Below are positions 19,211-28,138 of a stretch of 64,000 nt of DNA, in pieces (positions within the stretch are counted from its first letter, which is position 1; each line of letters begins with the position of its first letter). Made by a program: the position numbers and the translations under genes. Location of the stretch: the NCBI GenBank assembly GCA_964433675.1, contig CAYSSJ010000002.1, forward strand, positions 124,001 through 188,000. Reading direction: 5' to 3'. Below the pieces are notes generated by a model. That model saw only the letters and a list, made by a program, of their open reading frames with translations. It had not been told where the DNA came from and ran no database searches. The DNA comes from CAYSSJ01 sp964433675 (lineage in GTDB: Bacteria > Cloacimonadota > Cloacimonadia > Cloacimonadales > TCS61).

Positions 19211-19264
19211 ATTACAGTTTGACTGTAATTATTGTCTATTTTATAGGACAATATTCTTTGTCAA
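19211..19264 (-). promoter_or_regulatory. Promoter with two palindromic operator candidates for the RloA/RloB pair
   Basis: Read on the reverse strand: TTGACA at 19264-19259 and TAAAAT at 19243-19238 (15-nt spacing, shorter than usual). A perfect 8-bp inverted repeat ATTACAGT-TTG-ACTGTAAT covers 19211-19229. A second inverted repeat, arms ATTGTCTAT and TAGGACAAT-like around TTTA, covers 19231-19252 and overlaps the -10. The arrangement suggests repression of the defence genes; no regulator gene is adjacent, so autoregulation or a distant repressor is possible. Confidence 0.55.
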
Positions 19265-19362
19265 GGGATAAATTGCATTTTTTATGTAAATTAATATCAA
19301 ATGGGTGTTTTTGTGATAATTAAACAACAAATCAGAAACCGTTTCATTTGAACAATGATACT

Positions 19363-19408
19363 CCAGATATACTAACCCAATTTTTTTCGATAACTGCTGA
19401 TCTCTTTC
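19363..19408. repeat. Right copy of imperfect direct repeat flanking the RloA/RloB pair
   Basis: A 46-bp copy of 17131-17177 with three substitutions and one missing base; the missing base shifts the reading frame of the gene fragment it came from. It lies just upstream of the YitT gene. Confidence 0.85.
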
Positions 19409-19479
19409 CACCCTTCTCCCCGATTTTCATTGACGTTAAACCCCTATTGGCAATTTGGGCATCATTGGAGGTAGAAATG

Positions 19480-20418
19480 ATGAAGAATGTCAATAGAAGC
19501 ATAATGCAGTATATCGGCATCTGCTTTGGTGCGATTATCATGGCGATGTCGTTCTCCTGGTTTTTGGTACCATACAAGATCACCCCTGGTGGTGTCGGTG
19601 GCTTAGCGCAGATATTCTTCCATCTGCTTGGATTGCCCACCGGTATATCTATGCTGATACTTAATATCCCGCTTTTTATCTTCAACTTTATCTTTATGGG
19701 TAAGCAGTTTGGGATTCGAACGCTGATCGGTATGTTTTTGGTTTCTATTTTCACGGACCTTATCAGTATCCAAAACTTGCATAGTTTGAATATTATCACC
19801 GATATCGCCCAATATACATTCGAATACAAAGGTAGTAATATTATCGCCATGCTCGGTCCGAATGATATATATCTATCAGCAATAGCGGGTTCTGTGTTAT
19901 TAGGGGGCGGATTGGGGATCATCTTCCGCTTCCGTGGTTCTACCGGTGGCACAGATATTCCGGTGGCATATCTCAAAGAAAAGCTCGGTATCTCTATCGG
20001 TACGGGTTATTGGATCGTAGAGACCGCTATCATCCTCACAATCGGTATCGTCTTCTCCGATCTAAAGATCATCATCTGGGGATATATAAATCTCTTTATC
20101 TCAGCAAAACTGACCGACATCACCAGTGAAGGTCTGCCCTATGTGAAAGGTGTATATGTGATATCACAACATACGAATGAAATCAAAGAAGAGTTGTTTA
20201 ACCGTATCCATCGCGGAGTAACTTTCTTCAAAGCTGAAGGTGGATACAGCGGAAATCAATTTAATGTGCTTTTCTGTGCTATGAACAGGCGTCAGGTAGC
20301 GATCGCGCGGGATATCATCAGAGATATAGATCCGGATGCATTCGTGCTTCTTACCGATGTTCAGGATGTGATGGGCTACGGCTTCAAGAGTCGCAATATA
20401 GATTTGAAGGATGATTAG
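19480..20418 (+). CDS. YitT-family membrane protein (DUF161 with DUF2179)
   Basis: A polytopic membrane protein of 312 residues from the second of two adjacent ATGs (19477 and 19480); GGAGG at 19467-19471 is 8 nt away, the better spacing. The frame is open upstream to 19348 but there it runs over the repeat, so that extension is not coding. Hallmarks are KITPGGVGGLAQI, the FRFRGSTGGTDI segment and a C-terminal soluble DUF2179 domain (about 225-305) ending in DVQDVMGYGF. About five helices are visible. The family's function is unproven. Converges on asnS with 4 bp overlap. Confidence 0.9.
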   Translation: MKNVNRSIMQYIGICFGAIIMAMSFSWFLVPYKITPGGVGGLAQIFFHLLGLPTGISMLILNIPLFIFNFIFMGKQFGIRTLIGMFLVSIFTDLISIQNLHSLNIITDIAQYTFEYKGSNIIAMLGPNDIYLSAIAGSVLLGGGLGIIFRFRGSTGGTDIPVAYLKEKLGISIGTGYWIVETAIILTIGIVFSDLKIIIWGYINLFISAKLTDITSEGLPYVKGVYVISQHTNEIKEELFNRIHRGVTFFKAEGGYSGNQFNVLFCAMNRRQVAIARDIIRDIDPDAFVLLTDVQDVMGYGFKSRNIDLKDD

Positions 20419-21713
20419 GGATAGATGCGATTTATCAACCTGGGAAACGGTATCACTTCTCTAATATGCCTGATACCGGAAATCCACTGCACCAATCTCT
20501 CCAGACCGATCCCAAAACCGCTATGTGGTACAGAGCCGTATTTTCTGAGGTCGAGATACCACTGATAAGGTTCGATGGGTAGGTTCTCCTCTTCCATCCG
20601 CTGCTTCAAAATATCATGATCATCCTCACGCTGAGAACCGCCTATGATCTCACCGAAACCTTCGGGAGCTATCAGATCTGCTCCGAGTACCAGATCTTCA
20701 TTCTCCGGATCTCGTTTCATATAAAAGGCTTTGATATCTTTGGGCCATCTCTCCACAAAAATCGGCACATCGCTCCCTTCGGTGATCATATCTTCCTCCA
20801 CCGCTCCGAAATCATCTTCATAGCCGATATCGCATCCTTGGGTGCGCAGTTTGTCGATCGCCTCTTTATGTGTGATCTTGGTAAAAGGTGCACAAGCTCG
20901 TTGCAATGGCGCAGTATCTCTCTCTAAGGTCTCCAATTCAGCTTTGTTTGAGCTCAAGATATATTCTATCACATATTTGATCAGCTCTTCCTGGATCTGC
21001 ATATTCTCTTCGTGCTCTACAAAAGCAGCTTCGGCATCCATCATCCAAAATTCGGTGAGATGCTTGCGCGTTTTTGATTTCTCTGCTCGGAAGACCGGTC
21101 CGAAATCATAGACTTTGCCCAAACTCATTATCCCGGTCTCCAGATATAGTTGACCGGATTGGGATAGATAGGCTGAACCTTCGTCAAAATAGGGTACTTC
21201 AAAAAGTGTGGTAGTTCCTTCACAAGCATTGGGAGTGAGGATAGGCGAATCGAAGCGGTAAAATCCGTTTCTATTCAGATAATCACAGATAGCGAAATAT
21301 ACCGCATGTCTGATCTTAAGCGCGGCATTCTGCCGTGCAGCTCTCAGCCATAGATGCCGGTTTGATAAAAGAAAATCCGGTCCGTGTTCTTTTTTACCGA
21401 TAGGATATTCATCTGCAATATTGATGATCTTTATAGATTTGATATGGATATCGTATTTTCCGGGAATTTTGGGATGTTCGCCGGGAACTCCTACTATTTC
21501 CAGCGAAGATTCTAGGGTGAGCATCTTTATCTTCTCGAATTCTTCAACGCCCATATCCGGTTTGGAAGCTACAAGTTGGATATCGCCGCTTCCGTCTCTG
21601 AATATCACAAATCTAAGTTTACTACTGGCTTTACGGTAATTTCTAACCCATCCTTTCAGGACGACCTCTTCTCCTAAATAATCGGCAACTTCATTAACTG
21701 TTATGTATTTCAT
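20415..21713 (-). CDS. asnS: Asparaginyl-tRNA synthetase
   Basis: A 432-residue class IIb synthetase. N-terminal OB anticodon-binding fold (about 15-105, VVLKGWVRNYR), then the catalytic domain with motif 2 FRAEKSKTRKHLTEFWMMD and motif 3 HSGFGIGLERLV. The block ETGIMSLGKVYDFGPVFRAE together with length and lack of an archaeal-type AspRS insertion fits AsnRS. It charges tRNA-Asn with asparagine, so the cell does not depend only on the amidotransferase route. The gene start overlaps the stop of the upstream oxidoreductase by 4 bp (ATGA). Confidence 0.93.
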   Translation of the reverse strand: MKYITVNEVADYLGEEVVLKGWVRNYRKASSKLRFVIFRDGSGDIQLVASKPDMGVEEFEKIKMLTLESSLEIVGVPGEHPKIPGKYDIHIKSIKIINIADEYPIGKKEHGPDFLLSNRHLWLRAARQNAALKIRHAVYFAICDYLNRNGFYRFDSPILTPNACEGTTTLFEVPYFDEGSAYLSQSGQLYLETGIMSLGKVYDFGPVFRAEKSKTRKHLTEFWMMDAEAAFVEHEENMQIQEELIKYVIEYILSSNKAELETLERDTAPLQRACAPFTKITHKEAIDKLRTQGCDIGYEDDFGAVEEDMITEGSDVPIFVERWPKDIKAFYMKRDPENEDLVLGADLIAPEGFGEIIGGSQREDDHDILKQRMEEENLPIEPYQWYLDLRKYGSVPHSGFGIGLERLVQWISGIRHIREVIPFPRLINRIYP

Positions 21714-22690
21714 CCTTTATCCTTTATCTTATTCACTATTTTGAGGGCAATATCGAGAGCTCGTACACCGGCAAAACCATCAACCACCGGTCGTTTCTTA
21801 TTCTCGATGCAATCCACAAAAGATTCCAGTTCAGCAGTGAGTGCATCTTTGGTATGATCGGAAGCATCATATTCGGATATATCGACCACATCTTCGGTAG
21901 TGATATTTCCATAGTCTCCTTTGAGGATCTGCGGCATTAGTTTATACACATTTTTGGATTTCTTCACTATCCTTACTTTCTTGTTTTGAAAATCCATGGA
22001 GAAATAGCTATCTTTCTGAAAGAAGCGTAATTTTCGTGATCGTTTCAGCGAAATTCTACTGGCGGTAACATTAGCTACAGCGCCATTTTCGAATTCGAGC
22101 CGGGCATTAGCGATATCTATACTTTTGGTCATCACACTGGCACCGCTGGCACGGATATCTTTCACCTTACTGCCCATAAATGCAAGGATCAGATCAATAT
22201 CATGGATCATCAATTCGAGTACCACCGGCACATCGCTGCCACGGGCGGAGAAGGGCGCTATCCGATGACACTCAGCAAAAATAGGATCTTTGATCTGATT
22301 CTCGATATGCAATACGATCGGGTTGAAACGTTCTACATGACCGACTTGCAGTTTCACCTTATGTTTATCTGCCAGCTGCACCAGTTCTTCTGCCTGTTCG
22401 AGTTTTTCCGTAATCGGCTTCTCGATGAAAGTATGTATCCCGCGCTCGATCGCCTGCTTCGCCAGATCATAATGAGAAACTGTGGTGACCACTATCACTA
22501 AAGCATCTATTCTGTTTAGCAATGTATCAAAATCGGGTAAAACCGTCACCTGATACTTCGCACCGATCTCGTCCGCACGTTTTTTGTTCTTATCATAAAT
22601 GCCGACCAGATCACATTTATCGCTACTGCTGAGAATACGTACATGATTCTCGCCAAATTTTCCTACTCCAACTATGCCAACTTTTAGCAT
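21710..22690 (-). CDS. Gfo/Idh/MocA-family NAD(P)-dependent sugar oxidoreductase
   Basis: A 326-residue protein. The N-terminal Rossmann fold shows GIVGVGKFGENH; the catalytic lysine is in EKPIT near residue 91, and the C-terminal domain carries the DIDLILAFMGS segment. It resembles UDP-N-acetylglucosamine 3-dehydrogenase-like members that take part in cell-surface sugar synthesis, for example 3-amino lipid A; this substrate is inference and no GnnB-like aminotransferase lies nearby. Translation is coupled to asnS through the ATGA overlap. Confidence 0.85.
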   Translation of the reverse strand: MLKVGIVGVGKFGENHVRILSSSDKCDLVGIYDKNKKRADEIGAKYQVTVLPDFDTLLNRIDALVIVVTTVSHYDLAKQAIERGIHTFIEKPITEKLEQAEELVQLADKHKVKLQVGHVERFNPIVLHIENQIKDPIFAECHRIAPFSARGSDVPVVLELMIHDIDLILAFMGSKVKDIRASGASVMTKSIDIANARLEFENGAVANVTASRISLKRSRKLRFFQKDSYFSMDFQNKKVRIVKKSKNVYKLMPQILKGDYGNITTEDVVDISEYDASDHTKDALTAELESFVDCIENKKRPVVDGFAGVRALDIALKIVNKIKDKG

Positions 22691-22826
22691 CCGATCTCCT
22701 TACAAAACCATTATTTTCAAATCTTAAAGTTGCGACATTGCTTATCTGTCAAGCAAAGAAACGCCCCGGCAGTAGAGCGATCGCCACATATTATTTATTG
22801 CCAACTACTTACAAAATCGTATCGGT

Positions 22827-24095
22827 TCATTTCTTGCCTACTATGAAATCTGCGAACATGTTCTGACGCTCTTTGTCCAGATTGGCAATTATTTCTGTGC
22901 CCTCATTCGTATGCTGACTGGATATGATCTGAGAATGATCGTAGATCCGGTGAAGCACCTTTTGTTTGGTATGTGGCACAAACAGCTTACATTCTTCCAA
23001 ATCGAAAACCAATGTTCGAATTTTTTCCAGCATAGACTCGATATTTATCTTTTGCAAGGCTGAGATGAAAATAGCATGCGGATAATCCTTCTTGAGTCGG
23101 TCGAGTTCCTCATCATCCAAAAGGTCTATTTTATTCAGAACCAACTTCCGCTCGACCTCACCGGCACCGATATCGCTCAATACTTTCTCTACATTAGCGA
23201 TGTGTTCTCCCAATTTCTCATCGGAGCTATCGGCGATATGGAGCAACAGATCTGCTTCCACCACTTCTTTTAGTGTCGCTCTGAAAGAAGCGATCAGATG
23301 ATGCGGCAGGTTGGCAATGAACCCTACAGTATCTGTGAGAATAGCAGGTTCTCCGGCTTCAATATCCACCTTTCTGGAAGTGGAATCCAGAGTTGCAAAA
23401 AGCTGGTCTTTTATCAAAACAGCTTCATTAGTAATCGTCCGGAACAACATGGACTTGCCCACATTGGTATAGCCGACCAAACAAATCGATTTGAACAACT
23501 CTCTCTTTTTCCGTTTGGTCTTGGTTTGACGCATCACTTTTTCCAGTTCTTTTTTCACCTGCGCTATTTCGATCCGGATCTTCCGTTTATCCACCTCGAT
23601 CTGCTTTTCACCCATCCCACGCGAAGCTGCACCGGCTGCTTTGTTTGAACTACCACGCACTCGATCCAGATGCGACCAGAGTTTCTTTAGTCTGGGCAGC
23701 TGATACTGCAACAGCGAAAGTCTGATCTGCAATCTCGCCTCTCGGGTCTTTGCATGTAAGCTAAAGATATCGAGGATCAGTTCGGTTCTGTCTATCACCA
23801 TCAGTTCATAAGTATCGGAAACATTCTTTGCTTGGCTGGGTGAGAGCTCATCATCGAAGATTATAAATTGAGCATTTTTCTCTTCAGCAACTTGGCGCAT
23901 ATTTTCCAAAAACCCTTTCCCCGCATAAGTGGCTGCTTCATATTTATGTCTATTTTGGATGAATTTGCCGACCACTTCGAATCCGGCAGTATCAGCCAAT
24001 CTTTCCAGTTCATTTATGGATGACTCATGCGCCTGATAAGATTCCGAATCCAAACAGACTGCTACTAATATCGCTTTGTTTTTCTCTTCTGACAT
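22827..24095 (-). CDS. hflX: HflX ribosome-associated GTPase
   Basis: A 422-residue TRAFAC GTPase. The N-terminal HflX domain contains YEAATYAGKGFLE and FDDELSPSQAKN; the glycine-rich linker RGMGEKQIEVD follows, then G1 GYTNVGKS, G3 DTVGFI and G4 NKIDLL. HflX binds 50S subunits, splits stalled ribosomes and in several species contributes to resistance to ribosome-targeting antibiotics. It lies 11 bp downstream of a heterodimeric multidrug-type ABC exporter on the same strand, which itself has a translation-sensing leader; co-regulation with antibiotic stress is therefore plausible. Confidence 0.93.
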   Translation of the reverse strand: MSEEKNKAILVAVCLDSESYQAHESSINELERLADTAGFEVVGKFIQNRHKYEAATYAGKGFLENMRQVAEEKNAQFIIFDDELSPSQAKNVSDTYELMVIDRTELILDIFSLHAKTREARLQIRLSLLQYQLPRLKKLWSHLDRVRGSSNKAAGAASRGMGEKQIEVDKRKIRIEIAQVKKELEKVMRQTKTKRKKRELFKSICLVGYTNVGKSMLFRTITNEAVLIKDQLFATLDSTSRKVDIEAGEPAILTDTVGFIANLPHHLIASFRATLKEVVEADLLLHIADSSDEKLGEHIANVEKVLSDIGAGEVERKLVLNKIDLLDDEELDRLKKDYPHAIFISALQKINIESMLEKIRTLVFDLEECKLFVPHTKQKVLHRIYDHSQIISSQHTNEGTEIIANLDKERQNMFADFIVGKK

Positions 24096-24106
24096 AACCT
24101 CTCCTT

Positions 24107-25915
24107 TTATGCATTCATTATCTTGTTTTCTTGGTCTTCCACAAATTGATTTGTATAGAGGCTGTAGTAATAACCTCTCAAACCAATCAAATCATGATGG
24201 GTACCTTCTTCTATCACTTCACCTTTTCTTAGGACCAATATCCTATCCGCTTCTTTGATAGTAGAGAGCCTGTGTGCTATGATGAAACTCGTTCGATTGT
24301 GAAGCACTGCATGAATAGCATTTTGGATCTTCTGTTCCGTTTCGGTATCGACAGACGAAGTAGCTTCATCGAGCACGAATATCCGCGGGTCTGCCAGCAT
24401 AGCACGAGCGAAAGAGATTAGCTGCTTTTCGCCGGTAGAGAGCAAACTGCCACCCTCTCCCACTTCGGTATCATATCCTTTTTTCAGATTGATGATAAAT
24501 TCGTGTGCATTTACCAGCTTAGCAGCGCGGATGACCTCTGCATCACGCGCTTCTAATTTTCCGTAGAGGATATTATCTTTGATCGTCCCGCTAAACAGAT
24601 GCGGAGTCTGAAGCACATAACCGAGATTGGCATGAATACACTCGAGTGGATAATTCCGGTAATCCGTGTCATCAAGCTTAATCACTCCACGTGTAGGCTC
24701 ATAAAATCGACAGGCAAGATTGACGATAGTACTCTTCCCCGAGCCGGTTTCGCCTACCAAAGCGATTGTCTCTCCAGCTTTGATGTCGAGCGAAAAATCT
24801 CTCAATACCGTCTCACCGTTATCATAACTGAAAGTTACATTACAGAAACTGAGATCACCATTGATATGTATATCCGATCTATCTTGGAATTTGGCTATCA
24901 CTTCCGGTCTGTCTATGATCTGCGGCTTCTGATCCAGCATGGAGAATATCCGCTCTGCTGATGCTTGTGCATTTTGCAGCTCAGCAAATATACGGGCAAG
25001 CTCCATGAGCGGGTCGAAGAACTGAACCGAATAGGACACAAACGCCACCAGCGTACCATAGGTGATGAAATTCTGAATTACCAGCTCACCACCCTTCCAC
25101 AAGGCAAGACCGGTTCCGATACTTCCCAAACTGAGCACTACCGGCAGATAGAGAGCGGAAAACATCGCCGATCGTATGGAGTAGCGCTGCATCTTGCCGG
25201 TTATCTGTTGGAATTCATTTAGATTCTCCTTCTCTCTCACCAAAGTCTTAGTAGTTTTCGCACCGGAGATACCTTCATTGAAAGCGCCGGTAATCATCGA
25301 ATTAGTCTTTCTGACCTGGCGATAAGCTTTTAGTATCTTCTTTTGGAAAAAGAAAGTAACCACTGCCAAAACCGGCACCACTATCAGTGTTATCAAGGCA
25401 AGCTGCCAATTCAAGATCAGCATTACAACTGCAATTGCTATCATCATTGTAAATCCCCAGATCATATCTACCAATCCCCAAGAGATGATGCTTCCCAATC
25501 TTTCACTGTCGGAAGTCATTCGAGCCATCATCCAACCTACCGGCGTCTTGTCATAGTAGTTGAAAGCCAATCTCTGCAATTTATCAAATGCTTTTTTACG
25601 CACATCATAAGTGAGCCCCATCTCGATCTTGCCGGCAATCGAAATGAAAAACAAGATATTGACAGATTGGATGACGATCGCCAACAGATATGCAGCGGCA
25701 AACCAAGCCAGACCATTCGTAGTCTGTGGAACGATGAAATTATCTATAGCATATTTACTGAATAGAGGGAACAATACATCGATCCCGGCAAGACTGAACA
25801 TGAACAGTGCCAAGATAAGCACATTCTTCCGGTACGGTTTGATGAACTCAACCAATCTTTTGATGATTCTCCAGTCATACTGCTTGCTGTATTCTTGTTC
25901 TTTTATACCAGACAT
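24107..25915 (-). CDS. ABC exporter half-transporter, subunit with catalytic glutamate
   Basis: A 602-residue type IV ABC exporter: six-helix membrane domain (about 30-320), then a nucleotide-binding domain with Walker A GETGSGKST (about 388-396), a degenerate signature LLSTGEKQ (about 489) in place of LSGGQ, and Walker B VLDEATSSVD with the catalytic Glu. Together with the partner encoded 13 bp upstream it should form one degenerate and one competent ATP site, the pattern of TM287/288, BmrCD and LmrCD multidrug exporters. Substrate is unknown. Confidence 0.92.
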   Translation of the reverse strand: MSGIKEQEYSKQYDWRIIKRLVEFIKPYRKNVLILALFMFSLAGIDVLFPLFSKYAIDNFIVPQTTNGLAWFAAAYLLAIVIQSVNILFFISIAGKIEMGLTYDVRKKAFDKLQRLAFNYYDKTPVGWMMARMTSDSERLGSIISWGLVDMIWGFTMMIAIAVVMLILNWQLALITLIVVPVLAVVTFFFQKKILKAYRQVRKTNSMITGAFNEGISGAKTTKTLVREKENLNEFQQITGKMQRYSIRSAMFSALYLPVVLSLGSIGTGLALWKGGELVIQNFITYGTLVAFVSYSVQFFDPLMELARIFAELQNAQASAERIFSMLDQKPQIIDRPEVIAKFQDRSDIHINGDLSFCNVTFSYDNGETVLRDFSLDIKAGETIALVGETGSGKSTIVNLACRFYEPTRGVIKLDDTDYRNYPLECIHANLGYVLQTPHLFSGTIKDNILYGKLEARDAEVIRAAKLVNAHEFIINLKKGYDTEVGEGGSLLSTGEKQLISFARAMLADPRIFVLDEATSSVDTETEQKIQNAIHAVLHNRTSFIIAHRLSTIKEADRILVLRKGEVIEEGTHHDLIGLRGYYYSLYTNQFVEDQENKIMNA

Positions 25916-25928
25916 TTCCTACTCCTCA

Positions 25929-27764
25929 TTAACTAATCTTTTCATTTATTGAACTTCCGTTCTTTTCCAAACGCTCATCGAGATTATTCTGAATATCCCA
26001 GATCTTCTGGTAGAGTCCGGGATTACTAAGCAGCTCTTCATGGTTGCCAAACTGGACTAATTTACCATGATCCAGCACTAGAATAAGGTCTGCCTGTGAA
26101 AGCGTAGTCAGTCTATGCGATATGATGAAAGTGGTAGCTTTCTCACTACGCTTTTGCAGCTCTTTTCTGATAGCTGCATCAGTCTCCATATCCACTGCCG
26201 AGAGTGAATCATCGAAGATCATGATAGGCGGATCATTGATAAGCGCACGAGCGATCGCCAAACGCTGCTTCTGACCACCGGAAAGAGTAACTCCCCTTTC
26301 GCCTACAGATGTCTCGTAGCCCTGCTCAAACTGACGGATAACATCATGGATGGCTGCCGATCGCGCTGCATCGTAAATCTCACTTTCTTCAGCCTTGTGC
26401 TTGGCAAGGGCTATATTCTCTTTTATTGTTTTTGAAAAGAGAAACGGCTCCTGTAATACAATACCGATGTTCCTGCGCACCACCTTCTTATCCATACTCT
26501 TCAATTCTATTCCATCGATCTTGATCGAACCTTTCTGATAATCATACAATCTGGGGAGCAGATGAACGAGCGAGGTTTTCCCTGCTCCGGTATGTCCCAA
26601 AATTGCCACCGTCTGACCCGCTTCTACCTTAAAAGAGATATCACTCAAGACAGGATTGTCCTTCTCATATTCGAACCAGACATTTTTGAACTCGATCGCT
26701 CCCTTGAACCGATGATACTCGTTATTTTCGTCATATTCTTCAGTCGGTTCATCCAAGATCTCCTGAATACGCTGTACAGCGACGAAAGTCTTACCCATAT
26801 CTGTTAGAACACGACCCATCTGTCTGATAGGCCACAGCATCATACCTACATAAGAAGAGAACGCTAATAGCATACCGAGGGTGATGACTTCATTCACCAC
26901 CCAGTAAGTTCCGACTATCAGAACCATGGAGATCTGAAGCAAGCATAAGAAATCGGAAATCGACCAATAATATGCCAGCAATCGGATCAATCTATATGTC
27001 AAATCCCGATACTCACTATTGCTTTTATCGAATTTTTCGATCTCATAGTTCTGTCTGGCAAAAGCTCTCACTACCCGAACACCGGTCAGATTTTCCTGCA
27101 GGACAGTCGAGAGTCTACCCTCCGATTCATCCGAAAGTTGGAAGGCTTTTTTCACTTTCAGGAAAAACAGATAAGCGAAACTGAATATGATCGGGATCAG
27201 CGCTAGAGAAACCAACGTCATATTGACGCTCATCGGTAGCATAAATGATAGAGCAATCCCAACCATAAACAAAGCTCTGCCAATCTCGACAAATTGGATA
27301 GCCAAGAAGCGACGGATGGTCTCCACATCGGAGGTACAACGCTGTATTAGATCACCGGTCTTCAATTTGACATGATAATCATAGCTCAGATAGTTGAGAT
27401 GATTATAAACCGTATCCCTTATACTCCGAACTATCGATTCGGATGCAATGGCAGACCACTTTCCCTTTAGATACAAGAATGCACCTCTAAGCAAAGTCAC
27501 CAATACCAGCAACAAAGTACAGAGCCATAGCTGTCTGACCAGATTATCCCTTCCACCGGCAAGCTCATAGAGCCATGAGAATATCGGCATCAACCATCCC
27601 TGCACAGATAGCGGCTCATCCCCTATGATGGAGTCCACCGTGATCTGCAGAATGAGAGGCCAGACAAACTGCATAAATGTAGCAGTTGCTATTGCCAAGA
27701 TGGCTAGTAAATATACAAGCCTGTTACCATGCATGAAATTCCACAAAATCTTAATATTCCTCAT
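25929..27764 (-). CDS. ABC exporter half-transporter, subunit with Asp in place of catalytic Glu
   Basis: A 611-residue type IV ABC exporter. The membrane domain (about 15-330) is followed by Walker A GHTGAGKTS (about 390-398), a canonical signature LSGGQKQR (about 493-500) and Walker B MIFDDSLSAVD, in which Asp replaces the catalytic Glu. This complements the partner at 24107-25915: its weak Walker B pairs with the partner's weak signature in one degenerate site. It is the first structural gene after the leader/attenuator region at 27799-27990. Ribosome site GGGAAGG lies close to the ATG. Confidence 0.92.
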   Translation of the reverse strand: MRNIKILWNFMHGNRLVYLLAILAIATATFMQFVWPLILQITVDSIIGDEPLSVQGWLMPIFSWLYELAGGRDNLVRQLWLCTLLLVLVTLLRGAFLYLKGKWSAIASESIVRSIRDTVYNHLNYLSYDYHVKLKTGDLIQRCTSDVETIRRFLAIQFVEIGRALFMVGIALSFMLPMSVNMTLVSLALIPIIFSFAYLFFLKVKKAFQLSDESEGRLSTVLQENLTGVRVVRAFARQNYEIEKFDKSNSEYRDLTYRLIRLLAYYWSISDFLCLLQISMVLIVGTYWVVNEVITLGMLLAFSSYVGMMLWPIRQMGRVLTDMGKTFVAVQRIQEILDEPTEEYDENNEYHRFKGAIEFKNVWFEYEKDNPVLSDISFKVEAGQTVAILGHTGAGKTSLVHLLPRLYDYQKGSIKIDGIELKSMDKKVVRRNIGIVLQEPFLFSKTIKENIALAKHKAEESEIYDAARSAAIHDVIRQFEQGYETSVGERGVTLSGGQKQRLAIARALINDPPIMIFDDSLSAVDMETDAAIRKELQKRSEKATTFIISHRLTTLSQADLILVLDHGKLVQFGNHEELLSNPGLYQKIWDIQNNLDERLEKNGSSINEKIS

Positions 27765-27798
27765 AATCCTTCCCTTTTCTTCTTTACCAAATATAAAA

Positions 27799-27831
27799 AA
27801 AGCTCAGGAGAAACCAGTCCCCCTGAGCTTT
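27799..27831 (-). terminator. Intrinsic terminator inside the leader of the ABC exporter operon
   Basis: The reverse-strand RNA forms a 10-bp stem (AAAGCTCAGG with CCTGAGCTTT) around a 13-nt loop, followed by a run of U (27800-27795). It lies 35 nt before the exporter start codon, so transcripts must read through it to express the genes. Its loop can also pair with the upstream hairpin (see 27851-27928). Confidence 0.85.
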
Positions 27832-27850
27832 CTTTTTTTCACGCAAAAAT

Positions 27851-27928
27851 GGTGGGACCGGTCGCATAGATGATGCCCAAATCCCACCAGTATCTATTTA
27901 TGTCAGTTAAACACTAATTTGGTAGGAT
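27851..27928 (-). promoter_or_regulatory. Candidate attenuator: competing RNA pairings before the terminator
   Basis: On the reverse-strand RNA there are four segments: 1, ATCCTACC (27928-27921), just after the leader ORF stop; 2, GGTGGGAT (27888-27881); 3, ACCGGTCCCACC (27862-27851); 4, GGGACTGGT (27821-27813), in the terminator loop. Pairings 1:2 (8 bp, one G-U), 2:3 (7 bp) and 3:4 (9 bp, one G-U) are all possible and mutually exclusive in the order 1:2/3:4 versus 2:3 plus terminator. This is the layout of a translation-dependent attenuator. Function is inferred, pairing is seen. Confidence 0.6.
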
Positions 27929-27933
27929 CAGAC

Positions 27934-27975
27934 TTATCTAACGTTACCATTAGTAAAAGTTCTTAATCTGATCAT
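27934..27975 (-). CDS. 13-residue leader peptide upstream of the ABC exporter operon
   Basis: ATG at 27975-27973 to TAA at 27936-27934 encodes MIRLRTFTNGNVR. A strong ribosome site AAGGAGAGG (27990-27982) lies 6 nt before the ATG, much better than for many full genes here. The stop codon is only 5 nt from segment 1 of the attenuator, so a ribosome at the stop would cover segment 1 while one held at the start would leave it free. I infer a regulatory leader analogous to the BmrB leader of the bmrCD exporter. No homology to a known leader sequence is claimed. Confidence 0.6.
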   Translation of the reverse strand: MIRLRTFTNGNVR

Positions 27976-28138
27976 TTCTTACCTCTCCTTTTCTTTTTAT
28001 AATATGAGACTTCATTTTCAAACAGCGATTCTAAGTCAAGAAAAAGTTTGTTTTCATGATTTTTTTTTCTTGAACTGTTCCCTCTCAAGCCACCTTTTCT
28101 ATTAGGTTATATTTAACAAAGCCTATGATATTGTACAT

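Noticed and set aside
28021..28079. Inverted repeat with arms TCAAGAAAAA and TTTTTCTTGA as insertion-sequence end or terminator
   Set aside because: Arms are mostly A/T tracts and no matching second end was found beyond the transposase remnant.
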